Positions 54,012 to 62,978 of a stretch of 64,000 bases of DNA are shown here, piece by piece; position 1 is the first letter of the stretch; every line of letters starts with the position of its first letter. The notes below the pieces were generated by a model. That model was not told the DNA's origin. It ran no database searches and was given only the letters and a program-made list of their open reading frames with translations. Location of the stretch: contig NZ_CP046535.1 of the NCBI RefSeq assembly GCF_009739515.1, forward strand, positions 1,302,001-1,366,000. Direction: 5' to 3'. The stretch is from Sphingomonas profundi (GTDB lineage Bacteria > Pseudomonadota > Alphaproteobacteria > Sphingomonadales > Sphingomonadaceae). Both the position numbers and the translations under genes were made by a program.

Positions 54012-54767
54012 TCAGCCCGCCGTCGCCGCCGCGTCCGGAATGGCCACCGTCTCGATCAGCAGGTCTAGCTGGGCGTCGCAGCCATTCTTGATCAGGGCCG
54101 ATGCCATGCCTTCCAGCCCGGTCGGGTTAGGGCCGAGCACCGCAAACTTCAGGGTCGTGGGCTCCGGCGCGCCCGCCCAGCTCAGGCGATACTCTGCGCC
54201 CTGGGAGACGGGCAGGGTGGCCGGCCACGCCTGCTGCGACTCGCCGGTCGCCCACTTCACCGTCGCCGTCGCGCCGTTCGCGCCGCTCACCGTCACCGTC
54301 GCGTCGGCGCTGCGGTCCGGCCGCCACAAAGTCACCCGCGTCGGGTCGGTGACGCACGCGGTGGAGCTGCGGCCGATGTCGACGAACCAGATGTTCGGGC
54401 TGCGCGCCGCGCTCGTCACCGCCGGGGTGACGCCGCGCACGGCCCCGGGCCGCGCCCGCCTGCCGGAAACGTCGGCGAAGGTGGCGCGCAGATCCGTCGG
54501 CTGGCTGCGCGAGATCACCGGGCTGAACGATCCCGGCCCCTTCAGCGTGCGGGTACCGCGACTGTCCAGGATCACCACCTGATCGTTCGGCTTCAGCACG
54601 ATCATGCTGCTGTCGGCCAGCGCCTTGCCCGGGGGATACGCCTTCATCGACGGCCCGCTCGACCGGACGACGATCGTCTCGGCCGCGGCGGCGGCCGCCA
54701 GACCGGCGCCGGCAATGGTCAGCGCCACGACGGCCGCCGACGTTCTGACGAAGCTATTCCAAGACAA
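54012..54767 (-). CDS. Exported FecR-like protein
   Basis: A 251-residue periplasmic protein. The start is a TTG at 54767 placed 5 nt after a perfect AGGAGG, with a signal peptide (SFVRTSAAVVALTIAGAG, cleavage near AAA-AET) immediately after. The start lies inside the end of the CHASE2-cyclase gene, overlapping by 14 bp, so translation is probably coupled. Residues about 30-90 resemble the FecR beta-sandwich (YPPGKALADSSMIVLKPND, VVILDSRGTRTLKGPGSFS). The remainder is an Ala/Thr-rich beta domain without a clear match. FecR-domain proteins of this context often accompany CHASE2 or CHAT proteins and secreted adhesins; the function is not known. The single late Cys pair (C116 region, NGCDAQ) may form a disulphide. 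Confidence 0.75.
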   Translation of the reverse strand: MSWNSFVRTSAAVVALTIAGAGLAAAAAAETIVVRSSGPSMKAYPPGKALADSSMIVLKPNDQVVILDSRGTRTLKGPGSFSPVISRSQPTDLRATFADVSGRRARPGAVRGVTPAVTSAARSPNIWFVDIGRSSTACVTDPTRVTLWRPDRSADATVTVSGANGATATVKWATGESQQAWPATLPVSQGAEYRLSWAGAPEPTTLKFAVLGPNPTGLEGMASALIKNGCDAQLDLLIETVAIPDAAATAG

Positions 54768-56817
54768 AGCTACCTCCTGGTCCCACCTGACGGAGACGAT
54801 ATACCAGATTGGCGATGGCCGCATCATCCGGATGGTCTCGACTGTATCGCTCGATTTCTTTGAGCGCTGCCACATCTCCTTCGTCGAATCGAGCGACGAG
54901 TGCTGTGAGAAGCGTCACATCCTGGGACGGAAGGTGCGGCTTCGGCTCGAATATGGCGATCGGGGTGGATCGCCCGCGCACCGCCACCCGCCCCATCGGG
55001 CGAAAGCTGGAGAGGGTGGAGGCGTTCGCCGCCGTCTCGCTGACGAGCACCGTCGTCTTCAGCTGCTTGCTCGCACCCTCCAGCCGGGCCGCCAGGTTCA
55101 TGCTGTCGCCGAGTGCGGTATACTGGATGCGCCCCTCGCCGCCGAAATTGCCGACGATCGCCTCGCCGCGATGCAGGCCCACGCGGGTGCAGCCGATCGG
55201 CGGCACGCCCTCCGGCGCGGCGCGGCGGAAATCCTCGCCGGCCTCGTACATCGCGATCGCGGCCTGCACGGCGCGATCGGCATCGTCCTCGCGCGCGATC
55301 GGCGCGCCCCAGAAGGCCACCACCGCATCGCCGACGAACTTGTCGATCGTGCCGCCATGCTTCAGCACCACCGAGCTCAGCGTGTCGAGATAGCGGTTCA
55401 GCAGTTGCGCCACCATCTCCGGCTCGATCGCGTGGCTCAGCTTGGTGAAGCCCTCCAGATCGGTGAACAGCGCATAGATCACCCGCTTCTCGCCGTGCAG
55501 CGCCAGCTGGCTCGGATCGCGCAGGATCAGGTTGGCGACATCGCGCGGCAGATATTTGCCGAGCGCGGACTGGGCGAACTGCCGCTGCTGCGCCGTCACC
55601 GACCTGGCCGCCGTGCCGACGGCGGCGAACGCCACGATCCAGCCGACTCCCCAGCCGAACACCGGCAGCTGCTGCGTATCGATCCCTTCGCGCTGCGCCC
55701 AGTAGGGCAGCACGATCAGCACGGCGAGCTGGCCGAGCAGCAGCGGCGCGAGCCGCCACGGCCGCGCATCGATCATGCTGGTGAGCGCGCCGGCCGCCAC
55801 CACCAGCAGCGCCGTCGCCCACAAGGCCCAGCTCGAGATCGAGGAATACATGGCGCCATCAAGCAGTTGCGCCAGCATGTGGGCATGGACTTCCAGCCCG
55901 ATCATCGTGCCGCCCCTCGTCCGCGTCGCCGGCGTCTCGAACTGGTCGAGGTCGAAGATGTCGCCGCCGATCAGCACGAACCGGCCTTCTATCTGCTGGC
56001 GGAACGCCTCGGCGGGGATGTCGCCGGTGAACAGCTGGATCGGCAGCTTGCTGAACACCGGCCGCTCCGGATCGGTCGGCGTGCGGAAGCGGATGGCACC
56101 TTCATACTTGCGGAATTCGGGGTGGAGCGGGCTGAGGCTGTTGGCCAGCAGCGGCGGCAGGCTGGCCGGCTGCTCCGGCCAGTTGCGGATCACATTGTCG
56201 GTGCGGTCGGATTCGAACAGCACGCTCGCCGGCTTCACCGCGCCTCCGGCGATCTGCCGCTGGAAGTGGCGGAGGAACTCCTCCTGACCATATTCGACGA
56301 AGTCGGGGTTCGTCTCGGCGGAGACGAAGGCCAGGTAGGTCGGCGTCCGCATCGCCTTGAACGCGGCGACGAGCTGGTCGTCCTCCGGCGTCTTCTGGTC
56401 GATCAGGATATCGATGCCGATCGCCTTGGGGTGCAGGCCGTCGATCCTTTTCAACGCCTTGGCCAGCGACACTCGATCGAGCGGCGAACGGCGGCCGGTC
56501 TCGATCAGCGTCTGGTCGTTGAACACCACCATCGTGATGCGATCGTCCTGGTCCACCGTCGGGGCGGTACGAAAGGCGCGCACGTCGTACAGTACGCGCT
56601 CGATGTCGCGGGCCAGCGGCAGATCCCAGCTCGATCGCGCGAATAGGATGGCGAGCAGCAGGAAGATGGCGGTGCCCGCCAGCCGCACGGGCCCGATGCG
56701 ACGGATCGTATCGCGCACGCCGCTGAGCAGCGATGGCTCGCCGCCGGCCGCCGGCTGCGCCGGTCGTGTCGCCAATGCGGGGTGCTCAGCGCTGCTTGAG
56801 CACGGGCTGGGCGCCAT
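54754..56817 (-). CDS. CHASE2-domain adenylate/guanylate cyclase
   Basis: A 687-residue membrane signalling enzyme. One transmembrane helix (about 45-65) is followed by an extracytoplasmic CHASE2 sensor domain (about 70-335, with AIGIDILIDQKTPEDD and FVLIGGDIFDLDQFETP). A group of three transmembrane helices (about 355-430) leads to a class III cyclase domain. The catalytic residues are complete: FTDLEGFTKLSH, DKFVGDAVVAFWG with the adenine-type Lys, and YTALGDSMNLAARLEG with the Asn/Arg pair. It should be active and probably makes cAMP. The ATG at 56817 lies 32 bp inside the CHAT gene; a TTG at 56775 after that stop is the alternative. It couples downstream to the FecR-like gene. Its position suggests that it reports envelope status while the cluster exports an adhesin. 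Confidence 0.9.
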   Translation of the reverse strand: MAPSPCSSSAEHPALATRPAQPAAGGEPSLLSGVRDTIRRIGPVRLAGTAIFLLLAILFARSSWDLPLARDIERVLYDVRAFRTAPTVDQDDRITMVVFNDQTLIETGRRSPLDRVSLAKALKRIDGLHPKAIGIDILIDQKTPEDDQLVAAFKAMRTPTYLAFVSAETNPDFVEYGQEEFLRHFQRQIAGGAVKPASVLFESDRTDNVIRNWPEQPASLPPLLANSLSPLHPEFRKYEGAIRFRTPTDPERPVFSKLPIQLFTGDIPAEAFRQQIEGRFVLIGGDIFDLDQFETPATRTRGGTMIGLEVHAHMLAQLLDGAMYSSISSWALWATALLVVAAGALTSMIDARPWRLAPLLLGQLAVLIVLPYWAQREGIDTQQLPVFGWGVGWIVAFAAVGTAARSVTAQQRQFAQSALGKYLPRDVANLILRDPSQLALHGEKRVIYALFTDLEGFTKLSHAIEPEMVAQLLNRYLDTLSSVVLKHGGTIDKFVGDAVVAFWGAPIAREDDADRAVQAAIAMYEAGEDFRRAAPEGVPPIGCTRVGLHRGEAIVGNFGGEGRIQYTALGDSMNLAARLEGASKQLKTTVLVSETAANASTLSSFRPMGRVAVRGRSTPIAIFEPKPHLPSQDVTLLTALVARFDEGDVAALKEIERYSRDHPDDAAIANLVYRLRQVGPGGSFVLE

Positions 56818-59800
56818 CGCCGACGATGGCGAAGCCGGCCCAGTAATAGGGATGCGACGTTTCCGCCTTGGCCATCAGCACATCCTGCCCGGCGCGGATC
56901 GCATCGCCGATGCTGGTGCCGGGCGCGGCGTTGAACAGGCCGCTGATCAGCCGCTCGGTCGCGCCATAATCGTCCGGCAGCGGCCAGTGGCTGGCCAGCA
57001 CCGATCGCCCGCCGGCGCCGATGAAGGCGCGCACCAGCCCGTCTAGCGCATCGCCGCCGCCCACGGTGACGCCCGCCTCGCGCGTGGCCGCCACGGTCGC
57101 CTTGCCGGCGGTGTCGCAGGCCGAGAGGATCACGATGTCCGCATCCAGCCGCAGATCGTAGATCTCGCGGAAGGTGAGCAAACCGTCGGACTTCGGCCCG
57201 CCGAACGAGGTGAGCAGGGCCGGCCGCGCCGGACATTCCGGGCGCGGCGCGGTGACGAGGCCGTGGGTGGCGAAGTGAAGGATGCGATACTGATCGAGAT
57301 CGGGCTTGTTGAGCAGCGCCGTGTCAGAGAAGTCCGGCCCGGTGATGACGGTCGCCTTGCTCGCGCCGATCACCGATCGCGCCGTGTTCAGCTCGGTCGC
57401 GGCGATCGGGTTGTTCCACGCGGCGAGCGGCCAGTCGCAGTCGATCCCGCCCTGCGTCGGCATTGAGCGGGTGGAGACCAGCCGCACCGGGTTCGACACC
57501 GGCTGGTTGTGGCCGAGGCCGAGATATTCCTGCTTGGCCGCCGAAGGCGCCGCGTTGCGCACGTCGCGGAAGGCGCGGGCCGAGAGCGAGGTCGACACGT
57601 CTATGTCGCGGCCCAGCCAGTGGATGCCGGTGAAGTCGAACGTGTCCGCCTTCGGATCCTTGACGCGGGCGAGGTACGCGTCGACGCCGGGCTGCTCCAT
57701 CACCAGCAGGTTCGCCGGCAGCCGCAGCATCGCCCCGTCCGGCTCGAACAGCAGGTGCTTCACGCTGCCGAGCTTGCCGGCGATCGGCTGCATCAGCGCG
57801 ACGAACAGCTCGCGCGCCTGCTTCACGTCGAACGGGTAGGTGACGGGCTGGTCGTTCTCCACGATCGAGATCGTGTCGCGCAGCGCATCCACCTTGCGCT
57901 CCAGCGCCTTGGCGCCGATGCCCGCCCGATAGGCGGTCGCGTCGTCTGCCGTCACGTAGATCACGTAGACGGCGTCGCCGATCTCGGCGAGCTTGAAATA
58001 GGCCTCGCCCGGGCGCAGCGCCTTGCGCAGTTCCGCCAGGGTCATCGCCTGCGTTGAGATGGCGCGGTAGCGCGGATATTGCGCGAGCTTGGCCTGCGTC
58101 GCCACCTGGTCCGCCTCCAGCTGGGTCAGGGTGGCGGTAAGCGCGGTGGAGCGCATCTGCTCCTCCGGATTGGGCGCGGGCAGGGAGGCGAGGCGCGCAT
58201 ATTCCACGCGGCTGCGCTCGATATCGCGGGTGAGGTTCACCGACTGGCGGAACAGCCGCGAGGCATCGTCGCTGCCGCCGCTAAGCTCGCGCGCCAGCAC
58301 CGCCTGCGTGTCGGCGACGCCCGGCCGCACCAGCGTCTCGCTCGCCAGGAAGAAATCCTCGACCAGCGCGGGCTGCGTCGGGATCTGGCGGGCCAGCAGC
58401 GCGAAATAGGGCGAGAGCAGATTCTCGAAGCCGGTGGTGGCGCCGCCGGACGTCGTCATCGTGCCGACGACTTCCTTGAACAAGGCGAGCGCCGCCGCCG
58501 TCTGGCCGCGCCGCGCGAGGTAGCCCGCCAGCCGCGCCTTGGACGCGTTGAGCGCGGCCGACTGCGGATATTCCGTCTGGAGGACCAGCACGGCGTCGCG
58601 CAGCAGTCCCTCGGCGCGGGGATAGTCCTTGTCCGCCTCCGCCACGCTGGAGAGCTCGGCCATGGTCTGCGCCCGCAGCCGGGCGATCGAGCTGACCCGG
58701 CCGTCTCGCACCGCGACCAGCTGCGCCAGCGCATTGTCCAGCGCCAGCCGCGCCGCCGGCAGGTTGCCCTGCAGGCGCAACGCCGTGCCGCGCAGCTGGA
58801 GCGCCTGGGCATCGAGGATGGCGGACTTCTCCGCCGGCGTGAGCGCGATGCTCTCGCTGACGCCCAGGCGGCGGTTCAGCGGCACGCCGCTGTTCAGCCC
58901 GGCGGCGGCGGTGGCGTCGATCTCGCCGGGCAAGGGTGTCGCCGCGTCGCCCTCCACCGAGGAGAGCGGCTTGTCCAGCTCCGCCACGGCATCCGGCAGC
59001 AGGCGCTGGTTCAGCAGGTGCAGCACCAGGAAATTGCGGCGCAGGCGCAGCTGCACCGGATCGGACGTGGGGATGCGTTTGGCCTGGGCGAACAGCGCGT
59101 CCGCCTCCGCGAAATCGCCGAGGTTCGATTTCTGGAGCGCGCGGTTGATGACATATTCGCCGAGCTGGCGCGAATTGCCGTTGGTGCCCTCCGCCCGCTG
59201 GAGGAGCGTGTCGAAGAACTCGGCGGCCTCCGCGTAGCTTCCGCTGTTGTTGCGGCGATAGCCTTCCGCCAGCGCCTGATCGATATCGAGGCTGCCGGCC
59301 TGCACGCGGGCGAACGCGGCCGGATCGCCGCTGCCCGTGGTCGCGACCTCGATGTCGCCGGGGATGAAGCGGTCGGCGACGATCGTGCGCAGCGCCAGCT
59401 GCACCGCCGTGTCGTAGCCGGCAAGGCCCTCCGCCACATAGACCGTCTTGCCGATCTTCGTGCGGTACACGTTGTAGCCGACATTGCCCTGCGTCAGCCG
59501 ACACTGGGCCAGCAGCACGCCCGCGAGATCGGCGACGGTCGCACCGCCCGCCTCGCCGCAGGCGACCCGATCCTTGCGGAGCGCGTCGAGCCGGGCGACC
59601 GGATCGTCCTGCCCGGCGCGCAGCGCATAGACCCGACCGATCGGCGTGGCGGCATCGCGGCAGACGAGCGAGTAGGCGCGATCGAACATGCCCTTCATCG
59701 CGGCATCGGCCGATCGGGCCTGCACCTGGCAGAGCGCGCTGCCGCCTGTGCCGAGGCGGAAGCTGTTCATCAGGCTGGGCCGCGCCGCCGAGGATTGCGC

Positions 59801-59878
59801 CGCCGCTGGCGACGGGCAGGCGAGCGGAAGGGCCGCCGTCGCCGCGAGAAGGGCACGGAGGCCCGGATACTGACGCAC
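56786..59878 (-). CDS. Exported CHAT-domain (caspase-like) protease with TPR-like helical region
   Basis: A 1030-residue protein with a signal peptide (MRQYPGLRALLAATAALPLA, cleaved near AAAQ). About 200-600 is helical and TPR-like (AEGYRRNNSGSYAEAAEFF, LGDFAEADALFAQAK). The C-terminal 350 residues form a CHAT domain of the caspase/separase clan. The catalytic dyad is intact, with His at about 872 in ILHFATHG and Cys at about 921 in VILSACDTAG. The family ending with a WAGF motif (YYWAGFAIVGDG) is also present. Export to the periplasm is inferred from the signal. It is first in a run of five same-strand genes ending in the exoprotein. A protease acting on the adhesin, or on a component of its secretion or anchoring, is a reasonable hypothesis. 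Confidence 0.88.
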   Translation of the reverse strand: MRQYPGLRALLAATAALPLACPSPAAAQSSAARPSLMNSFRLGTGGSALCQVQARSADAAMKGMFDRAYSLVCRDAATPIGRVYALRAGQDDPVARLDALRKDRVACGEAGGATVADLAGVLLAQCRLTQGNVGYNVYRTKIGKTVYVAEGLAGYDTAVQLALRTIVADRFIPGDIEVATTGSGDPAAFARVQAGSLDIDQALAEGYRRNNSGSYAEAAEFFDTLLQRAEGTNGNSRQLGEYVINRALQKSNLGDFAEADALFAQAKRIPTSDPVQLRLRRNFLVLHLLNQRLLPDAVAELDKPLSSVEGDAATPLPGEIDATAAAGLNSGVPLNRRLGVSESIALTPAEKSAILDAQALQLRGTALRLQGNLPAARLALDNALAQLVAVRDGRVSSIARLRAQTMAELSSVAEADKDYPRAEGLLRDAVLVLQTEYPQSAALNASKARLAGYLARRGQTAAALALFKEVVGTMTTSGGATTGFENLLSPYFALLARQIPTQPALVEDFFLASETLVRPGVADTQAVLARELSGGSDDASRLFRQSVNLTRDIERSRVEYARLASLPAPNPEEQMRSTALTATLTQLEADQVATQAKLAQYPRYRAISTQAMTLAELRKALRPGEAYFKLAEIGDAVYVIYVTADDATAYRAGIGAKALERKVDALRDTISIVENDQPVTYPFDVKQARELFVALMQPIAGKLGSVKHLLFEPDGAMLRLPANLLVMEQPGVDAYLARVKDPKADTFDFTGIHWLGRDIDVSTSLSARAFRDVRNAAPSAAKQEYLGLGHNQPVSNPVRLVSTRSMPTQGGIDCDWPLAAWNNPIAATELNTARSVIGASKATVITGPDFSDTALLNKPDLDQYRILHFATHGLVTAPRPECPARPALLTSFGGPKSDGLLTFREIYDLRLDADIVILSACDTAGKATVAATREAGVTVGGGDALDGLVRAFIGAGGRSVLASHWPLPDDYGATERLISGLFNAAPGTSIGDAIRAGQDVLMAKAETSHPYYWAGFAIVGDGAQPVLKQR

Positions 59879-60084
59879 GCTCGTCTCCCCACCATGCGGC
59901 GCGCGCGCGGAAACCTTCGATCCATCGCGCGGCCAGTATCGAGCGGGCGCGCCCCAGCCCCTCGAATCAGCCGCAGACTACAACAAGGCCCGCTGCCTTC
60001 GAAGCATTATGTTCCGCCACCGGCCGGTGTGCCGCGGGCGGGGAAGGGTGCGCCGCAGGTCGGAAAGGGCGCGCCACATAGCGA

Positions 60085-60116
60085 AACGGGCGCCGCGGCT
60101 ACCCGCGACGCCCGTT
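60085..60116 (-). terminator. Hairpin with short T-run, second terminator after the lipoprotein
   Basis: Arms AACGGGCG/CGCCCGTT with inner CCGCGG/CCGCG-type pairing around CTA lie 43 bp after the lipoprotein stop on the minus strand and are followed by TTTCGC. The structure is plausible for termination before the CHAT gene. The rest of the 59879-60158 gap shows nothing I can identify beyond the CHAT promoter it must contain. Confidence 0.5.
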
Positions 60117-60129
60117 CGGAACGCTTCGT

Positions 60130-60152
60130 CCGCCCCCGGCACGCGGGGGCGG
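60130..60152 (-). terminator. Strong hairpin just after the small lipoprotein gene
   Basis: CCGCCCCCG and CGGGGGCGG pair perfectly around GCACG, 6 bp after the lipoprotein stop codon. There is no T-run directly after it, but the tandem hairpin at 60085-60116 may complete termination. Confidence 0.6.
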
Positions 60153-60158
60153 AGAGGA

Positions 60159-60404
60159 TCACATGTGGTTCTCGCCGACATTGTCGGCGGCGTCGTGCAG
60201 GTTGTCGGCGGCATTCTCGAGCGAGGCTTCGGTCGCCTCGTTGGTGGCGTTGTCGGCAGCGGACTCGAGCGAATCGGCGGCGTTCTCGATCACCTCGGAC
60301 GCGTTGTCCGCGGCGTTGTCGACGGCCTGCTCGGCCGGCGTCTTGCTGCAGGCGCCAAGCGCCAGGAGGGTGGTGGCGGCGAGAACCAGGCCCAGCTTCT
60401 TCAT
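60159..60404 (-). CDS. Small Ala/Asn/Asp-rich lipoprotein
   Basis: An 81-residue lipoprotein with a lipobox (LGAC, Cys19). The mature part consists of repeating Ala-Ala-Asp-Asn type units (AVDNAADNASEVIENAADSL, ATEASLENAADNL). Its heptad-like pattern predicts an amphipathic helix or coiled coil, resembling small Lpp or entericidin-like envelope proteins in style though not in sequence. The start is the ATG at 60404. Two hairpins follow the gene, consistent with a separate, probably abundant transcript. The gene is divergent from the glycosyltransferase. Confidence 0.82.
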   Translation of the reverse strand: MKKLGLVLAATTLLALGACSKTPAEQAVDNAADNASEVIENAADSLESAADNATNEATEASLENAADNLHDAADNVGENHM

Positions 60405-60665
60405 TCGAGCAGCTCCATCAGAAAACGTAACGGGTGCGGCCCGACTGCCGTCCCCCCAGCCGTTCCCATAGCGGGACGCGAATAGCCGTCAACGATAATG
60501 TGCTGGCTGCGGCGGCGTGGAACCGAAACCTGTTGCATCGCACAACGGCTCTGGCAACCTTTCACGCGCTCGATCATTCACCATTCCGAAAGGGTCGAGC
60601 TTGCGGCGTATTCCGCGGTGACGATCCTACCAAGACGGGCAACGCTCCTGCGCAAGGATGATATC
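60405..60665. other. Divergent promoter region, lipoprotein and glycosyltransferase
   Basis: A 261-bp gap holding two outward promoters. A GGAACC at 60518-60523 resembles the -35 of the alphaproteobacterial general stress sigma factor, but no CGTT-type -10 is at the right spacing, so I do not call it. AAGGATG at 60653-60659 is the ribosome-binding site of the glycosyltransferase. Confidence 0.4.
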
Positions 60666-62951
60666 ATGTACGATGATTGGCCTCAGCCCATCAAACGCGT
60701 CGCCCTCATCGGTAACTTTCCGCCCCGCCTGTGCGGCATCGCAACCTTCACCTTCGACGTCCACGCCGCGCTGACGACGGCCTTTCCTGACATGGCGGTC
60801 GACGTCTACGCGATGAACGATCCGGGCGTCGACCACGCCTTTCCCGAAGCGGTGGTCTGCGCGCTCGATCAGGACGACATCGCCGACTACAACGCCGCCG
60901 CCCACCGCATCAACGAGAGCGGGGCGGACGTCGTCATCGTCCAGCACGAATACGGCATCTTCGGCGGCGACTCGGGCGTGCATCTGCTGCGCCTGCTCGA
61001 TCGGGTTTCGGCGCCGGTCGTCGTTACCCTGCACACCGTTCTGGAAGCGCCGAACAGTGGGCAGCGCGCCGTGCTGGACGCGCTGGCCCGCCGCGCCTCC
61101 AAGCTGATCGTGATGGCCGACAAAGGCCGCGAGATCCTGGAGCGGGTGAACGGCGTCAGCAGCGATCTGATCGCCGTGGTGCCGCACGGCGTGCCGGACC
61201 GGCCGCTCGTCGAAACCGCCGACATGAAGGAGCGGTTCGGCTTCGCCGGGCACGACGTTCTTCTCACCTTCGGCCTGCTCTCGCCCAACAAGGGTATCGA
61301 GACCGTTATCGAGGCGCTGCCGGAGATCGTCGCCCAAAACCCGGATGCTCTCTACGTCGTCCTCGGCGCGACCCACCCGCATCTGGTAGCGCGGGAGGGC
61401 GAGGCCTATCGGGATCGCCTGCGCGCGCTGGCAGAGGAGAAGGGCGTCGCGAACAGCGTGCGCTTCATCGACGGCTTCCTCGAACAGGAACTACTGCTAG
61501 ACTATCTCGCCGCCGCCGACATCTACGTGACGCCCTACCTCAACGAGGCGCAGATCACCTCGGGTACGCTCTCCTATGCGATCGCGCTGGGCAAGCCGGT
61601 GGTGTCGACACCGTACTGGCACGCCAACGAGCTGCTGGCCGACGATGTCGGCATCATCGCGCCGTTCGGTGACAGCGGCGCCTTCGTCGAGGCGATCAAC
61701 GGCCTGCTCGGCGATCGCGTGAAGATGGAGCGGATGCGCCGCCGCGCCTATCTGATCGGCCGCGGGATGATCTGGCCGCGCCTGGCCGCCGCCTACGTCA
61801 AGATCTGCGAGGATGCGGTGATCCGCCGCCCGGTGCGTCTTAAATCAGTTGGGCGCGACGAGTCCGTGCCCAGCCGGCCCCGGCTTGAGGGCGTGGAGCG
61901 GCTGACGGACGGCTGCGGCATGATCCAGCACTCGATCTTCGCCATCCCCGATCGAGATCATGGCTACTGCGTCGACGATAATTGCCGCGCGCTGATGCTG
62001 ATGCACCTGATCGACGGCGAGGATGCGGCCCGTGCCGACGAGCTGGCGACGGTGTACGCCTCGTTCGTCCAGCATGCCTGGAACGGCGAGATCGGCCGCT
62101 TTCGCAACTTCATGGCGTTCGATCGCGGCTGGCTGGAGCGCGAGGGATCGGAGGACAGTTTCGGTCGGTCGCTGTGGGCGATCGGCGTCACGGCCGGGCA
62201 GGCCCGTCGCGCGGACATGCGGCGCTGGGCGCTTCACCTGTTCGATCAGGTGGCGCCGCATGTTTTGCCGCTGGGCAGCCCGCGCACGCTTGCCTTCGCG
62301 CTGATCGGCGCCGATGCGGTGCTCGACGTCCACCCGGGCCACAGCGTCGCCCACACGATCGTCGCGGAGTTCGGCCAGCGCCTGATGCGCCTGCTGGACG
62401 CGGTTCAGCGGCCGGGCTGGATGTGGTTCGAGGCCGTGCTCGGCTACGACAATGCCCGCCTGCCGGAAGCGCTGATCCGCGCCGGGCGGCGGCTGGGCAA
62501 CCGCGACATGATGGCGAAGGGGCTCGCGAGCCTCGACTGGCTCGATACGATCCAGCGCAACCCGGAACGGCTGTTCCGCGCCGTCGGCACCGACAGCTTC
62601 GGTCGCGCTTATGCCAAGCCGCTGCCGTTCGACCAGCAGCCGCTGGAAGCCTGGGCGACGATCGAGGCGGCTGCGCTCGCGTTCGACGAGACGGGCGAGA
62701 CCCGCTGGGTGGAGACCGCCTGGGCCGCCTATCGCTGGTATCGCGGCGCCAACGACATCGGCCTGCCGATCGGCTCGCCCGAGGATGGCGGCTGCTTCGA
62801 CGGGCTGATGAGCGATCGCGTGAACCTCAATCAGGGCGCGGAATCGGTCCTCGCGTTCCAGTTCGCCTGCTGCGGCATGGCGCGCCTGCTGAAGGCTGCG
62901 GAAAAACCGCGTGGGAGGCGTGACCTTGCCGGAGACCTGCGTTACCGTTGA
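60666..62951 (+). CDS. GT4 glycosyltransferase fused to a helical C-terminal domain
   Basis: A 761-residue cytosolic protein. Residues about 8-390 form a GT-B glycosyltransferase of family 4: IGNFPPRLCGIATFTFDV, VVPHGVPD, FGLLSPNKGIETVIEALPEI and DIYVTPYLNEAQITSGTLSYAIALGKPVV. From about 410 to the end is an all-helical region (TDGCGMIQHSIFAIPDRDHGY, CVDDNCRALMLM, NQGAESVLAFQFA) like the alpha/alpha-barrel seen in glycosidase-type domains. The pairing of this fused GT4 with a GH130 enzyme recurs in bacteria and probably serves manno-oligosaccharide or glycan metabolism; the exact sugar is not readable. The ATG at 60666 is preceded by AAGGATG. Earlier in-frame starts reach into the promoter region and are rejected. 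The next gene starts 28 bp after the stop. Confidence 0.85.
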   Translation: MYDDWPQPIKRVALIGNFPPRLCGIATFTFDVHAALTTAFPDMAVDVYAMNDPGVDHAFPEAVVCALDQDDIADYNAAAHRINESGADVVIVQHEYGIFGGDSGVHLLRLLDRVSAPVVVTLHTVLEAPNSGQRAVLDALARRASKLIVMADKGREILERVNGVSSDLIAVVPHGVPDRPLVETADMKERFGFAGHDVLLTFGLLSPNKGIETVIEALPEIVAQNPDALYVVLGATHPHLVAREGEAYRDRLRALAEEKGVANSVRFIDGFLEQELLLDYLAAADIYVTPYLNEAQITSGTLSYAIALGKPVVSTPYWHANELLADDVGIIAPFGDSGAFVEAINGLLGDRVKMERMRRRAYLIGRGMIWPRLAAAYVKICEDAVIRRPVRLKSVGRDESVPSRPRLEGVERLTDGCGMIQHSIFAIPDRDHGYCVDDNCRALMLMHLIDGEDAARADELATVYASFVQHAWNGEIGRFRNFMAFDRGWLEREGSEDSFGRSLWAIGVTAGQARRADMRRWALHLFDQVAPHVLPLGSPRTLAFALIGADAVLDVHPGHSVAHTIVAEFGQRLMRLLDAVQRPGWMWFEAVLGYDNARLPEALIRAGRRLGNRDMMAKGLASLDWLDTIQRNPERLFRAVGTDSFGRAYAKPLPFDQQPLEAWATIEAAALAFDETGETRWVETAWAAYRWYRGANDIGLPIGSPEDGGCFDGLMSDRVNLNQGAESVLAFQFACCGMARLLKAAEKPRGRRDLAGDLRYR

Positions 62952-62978
62952 GACGAGCGGTAAGAGGGTGGGGCGCTT

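Noticed and set aside
54771-54800. GGTCCCACCTGACG as another copy of the GGGGTCGCACCT element
   Set aside because: It lies inside the coding end of the cyclase, has a mismatch in the core, and faces away from the gene it would serve.
60518-60560. EcfG-type general stress promoter (GGAACC ... CGTT)
   Set aside because: GGAACC is present, but no CGTT-like -10 occurs at the required spacing.
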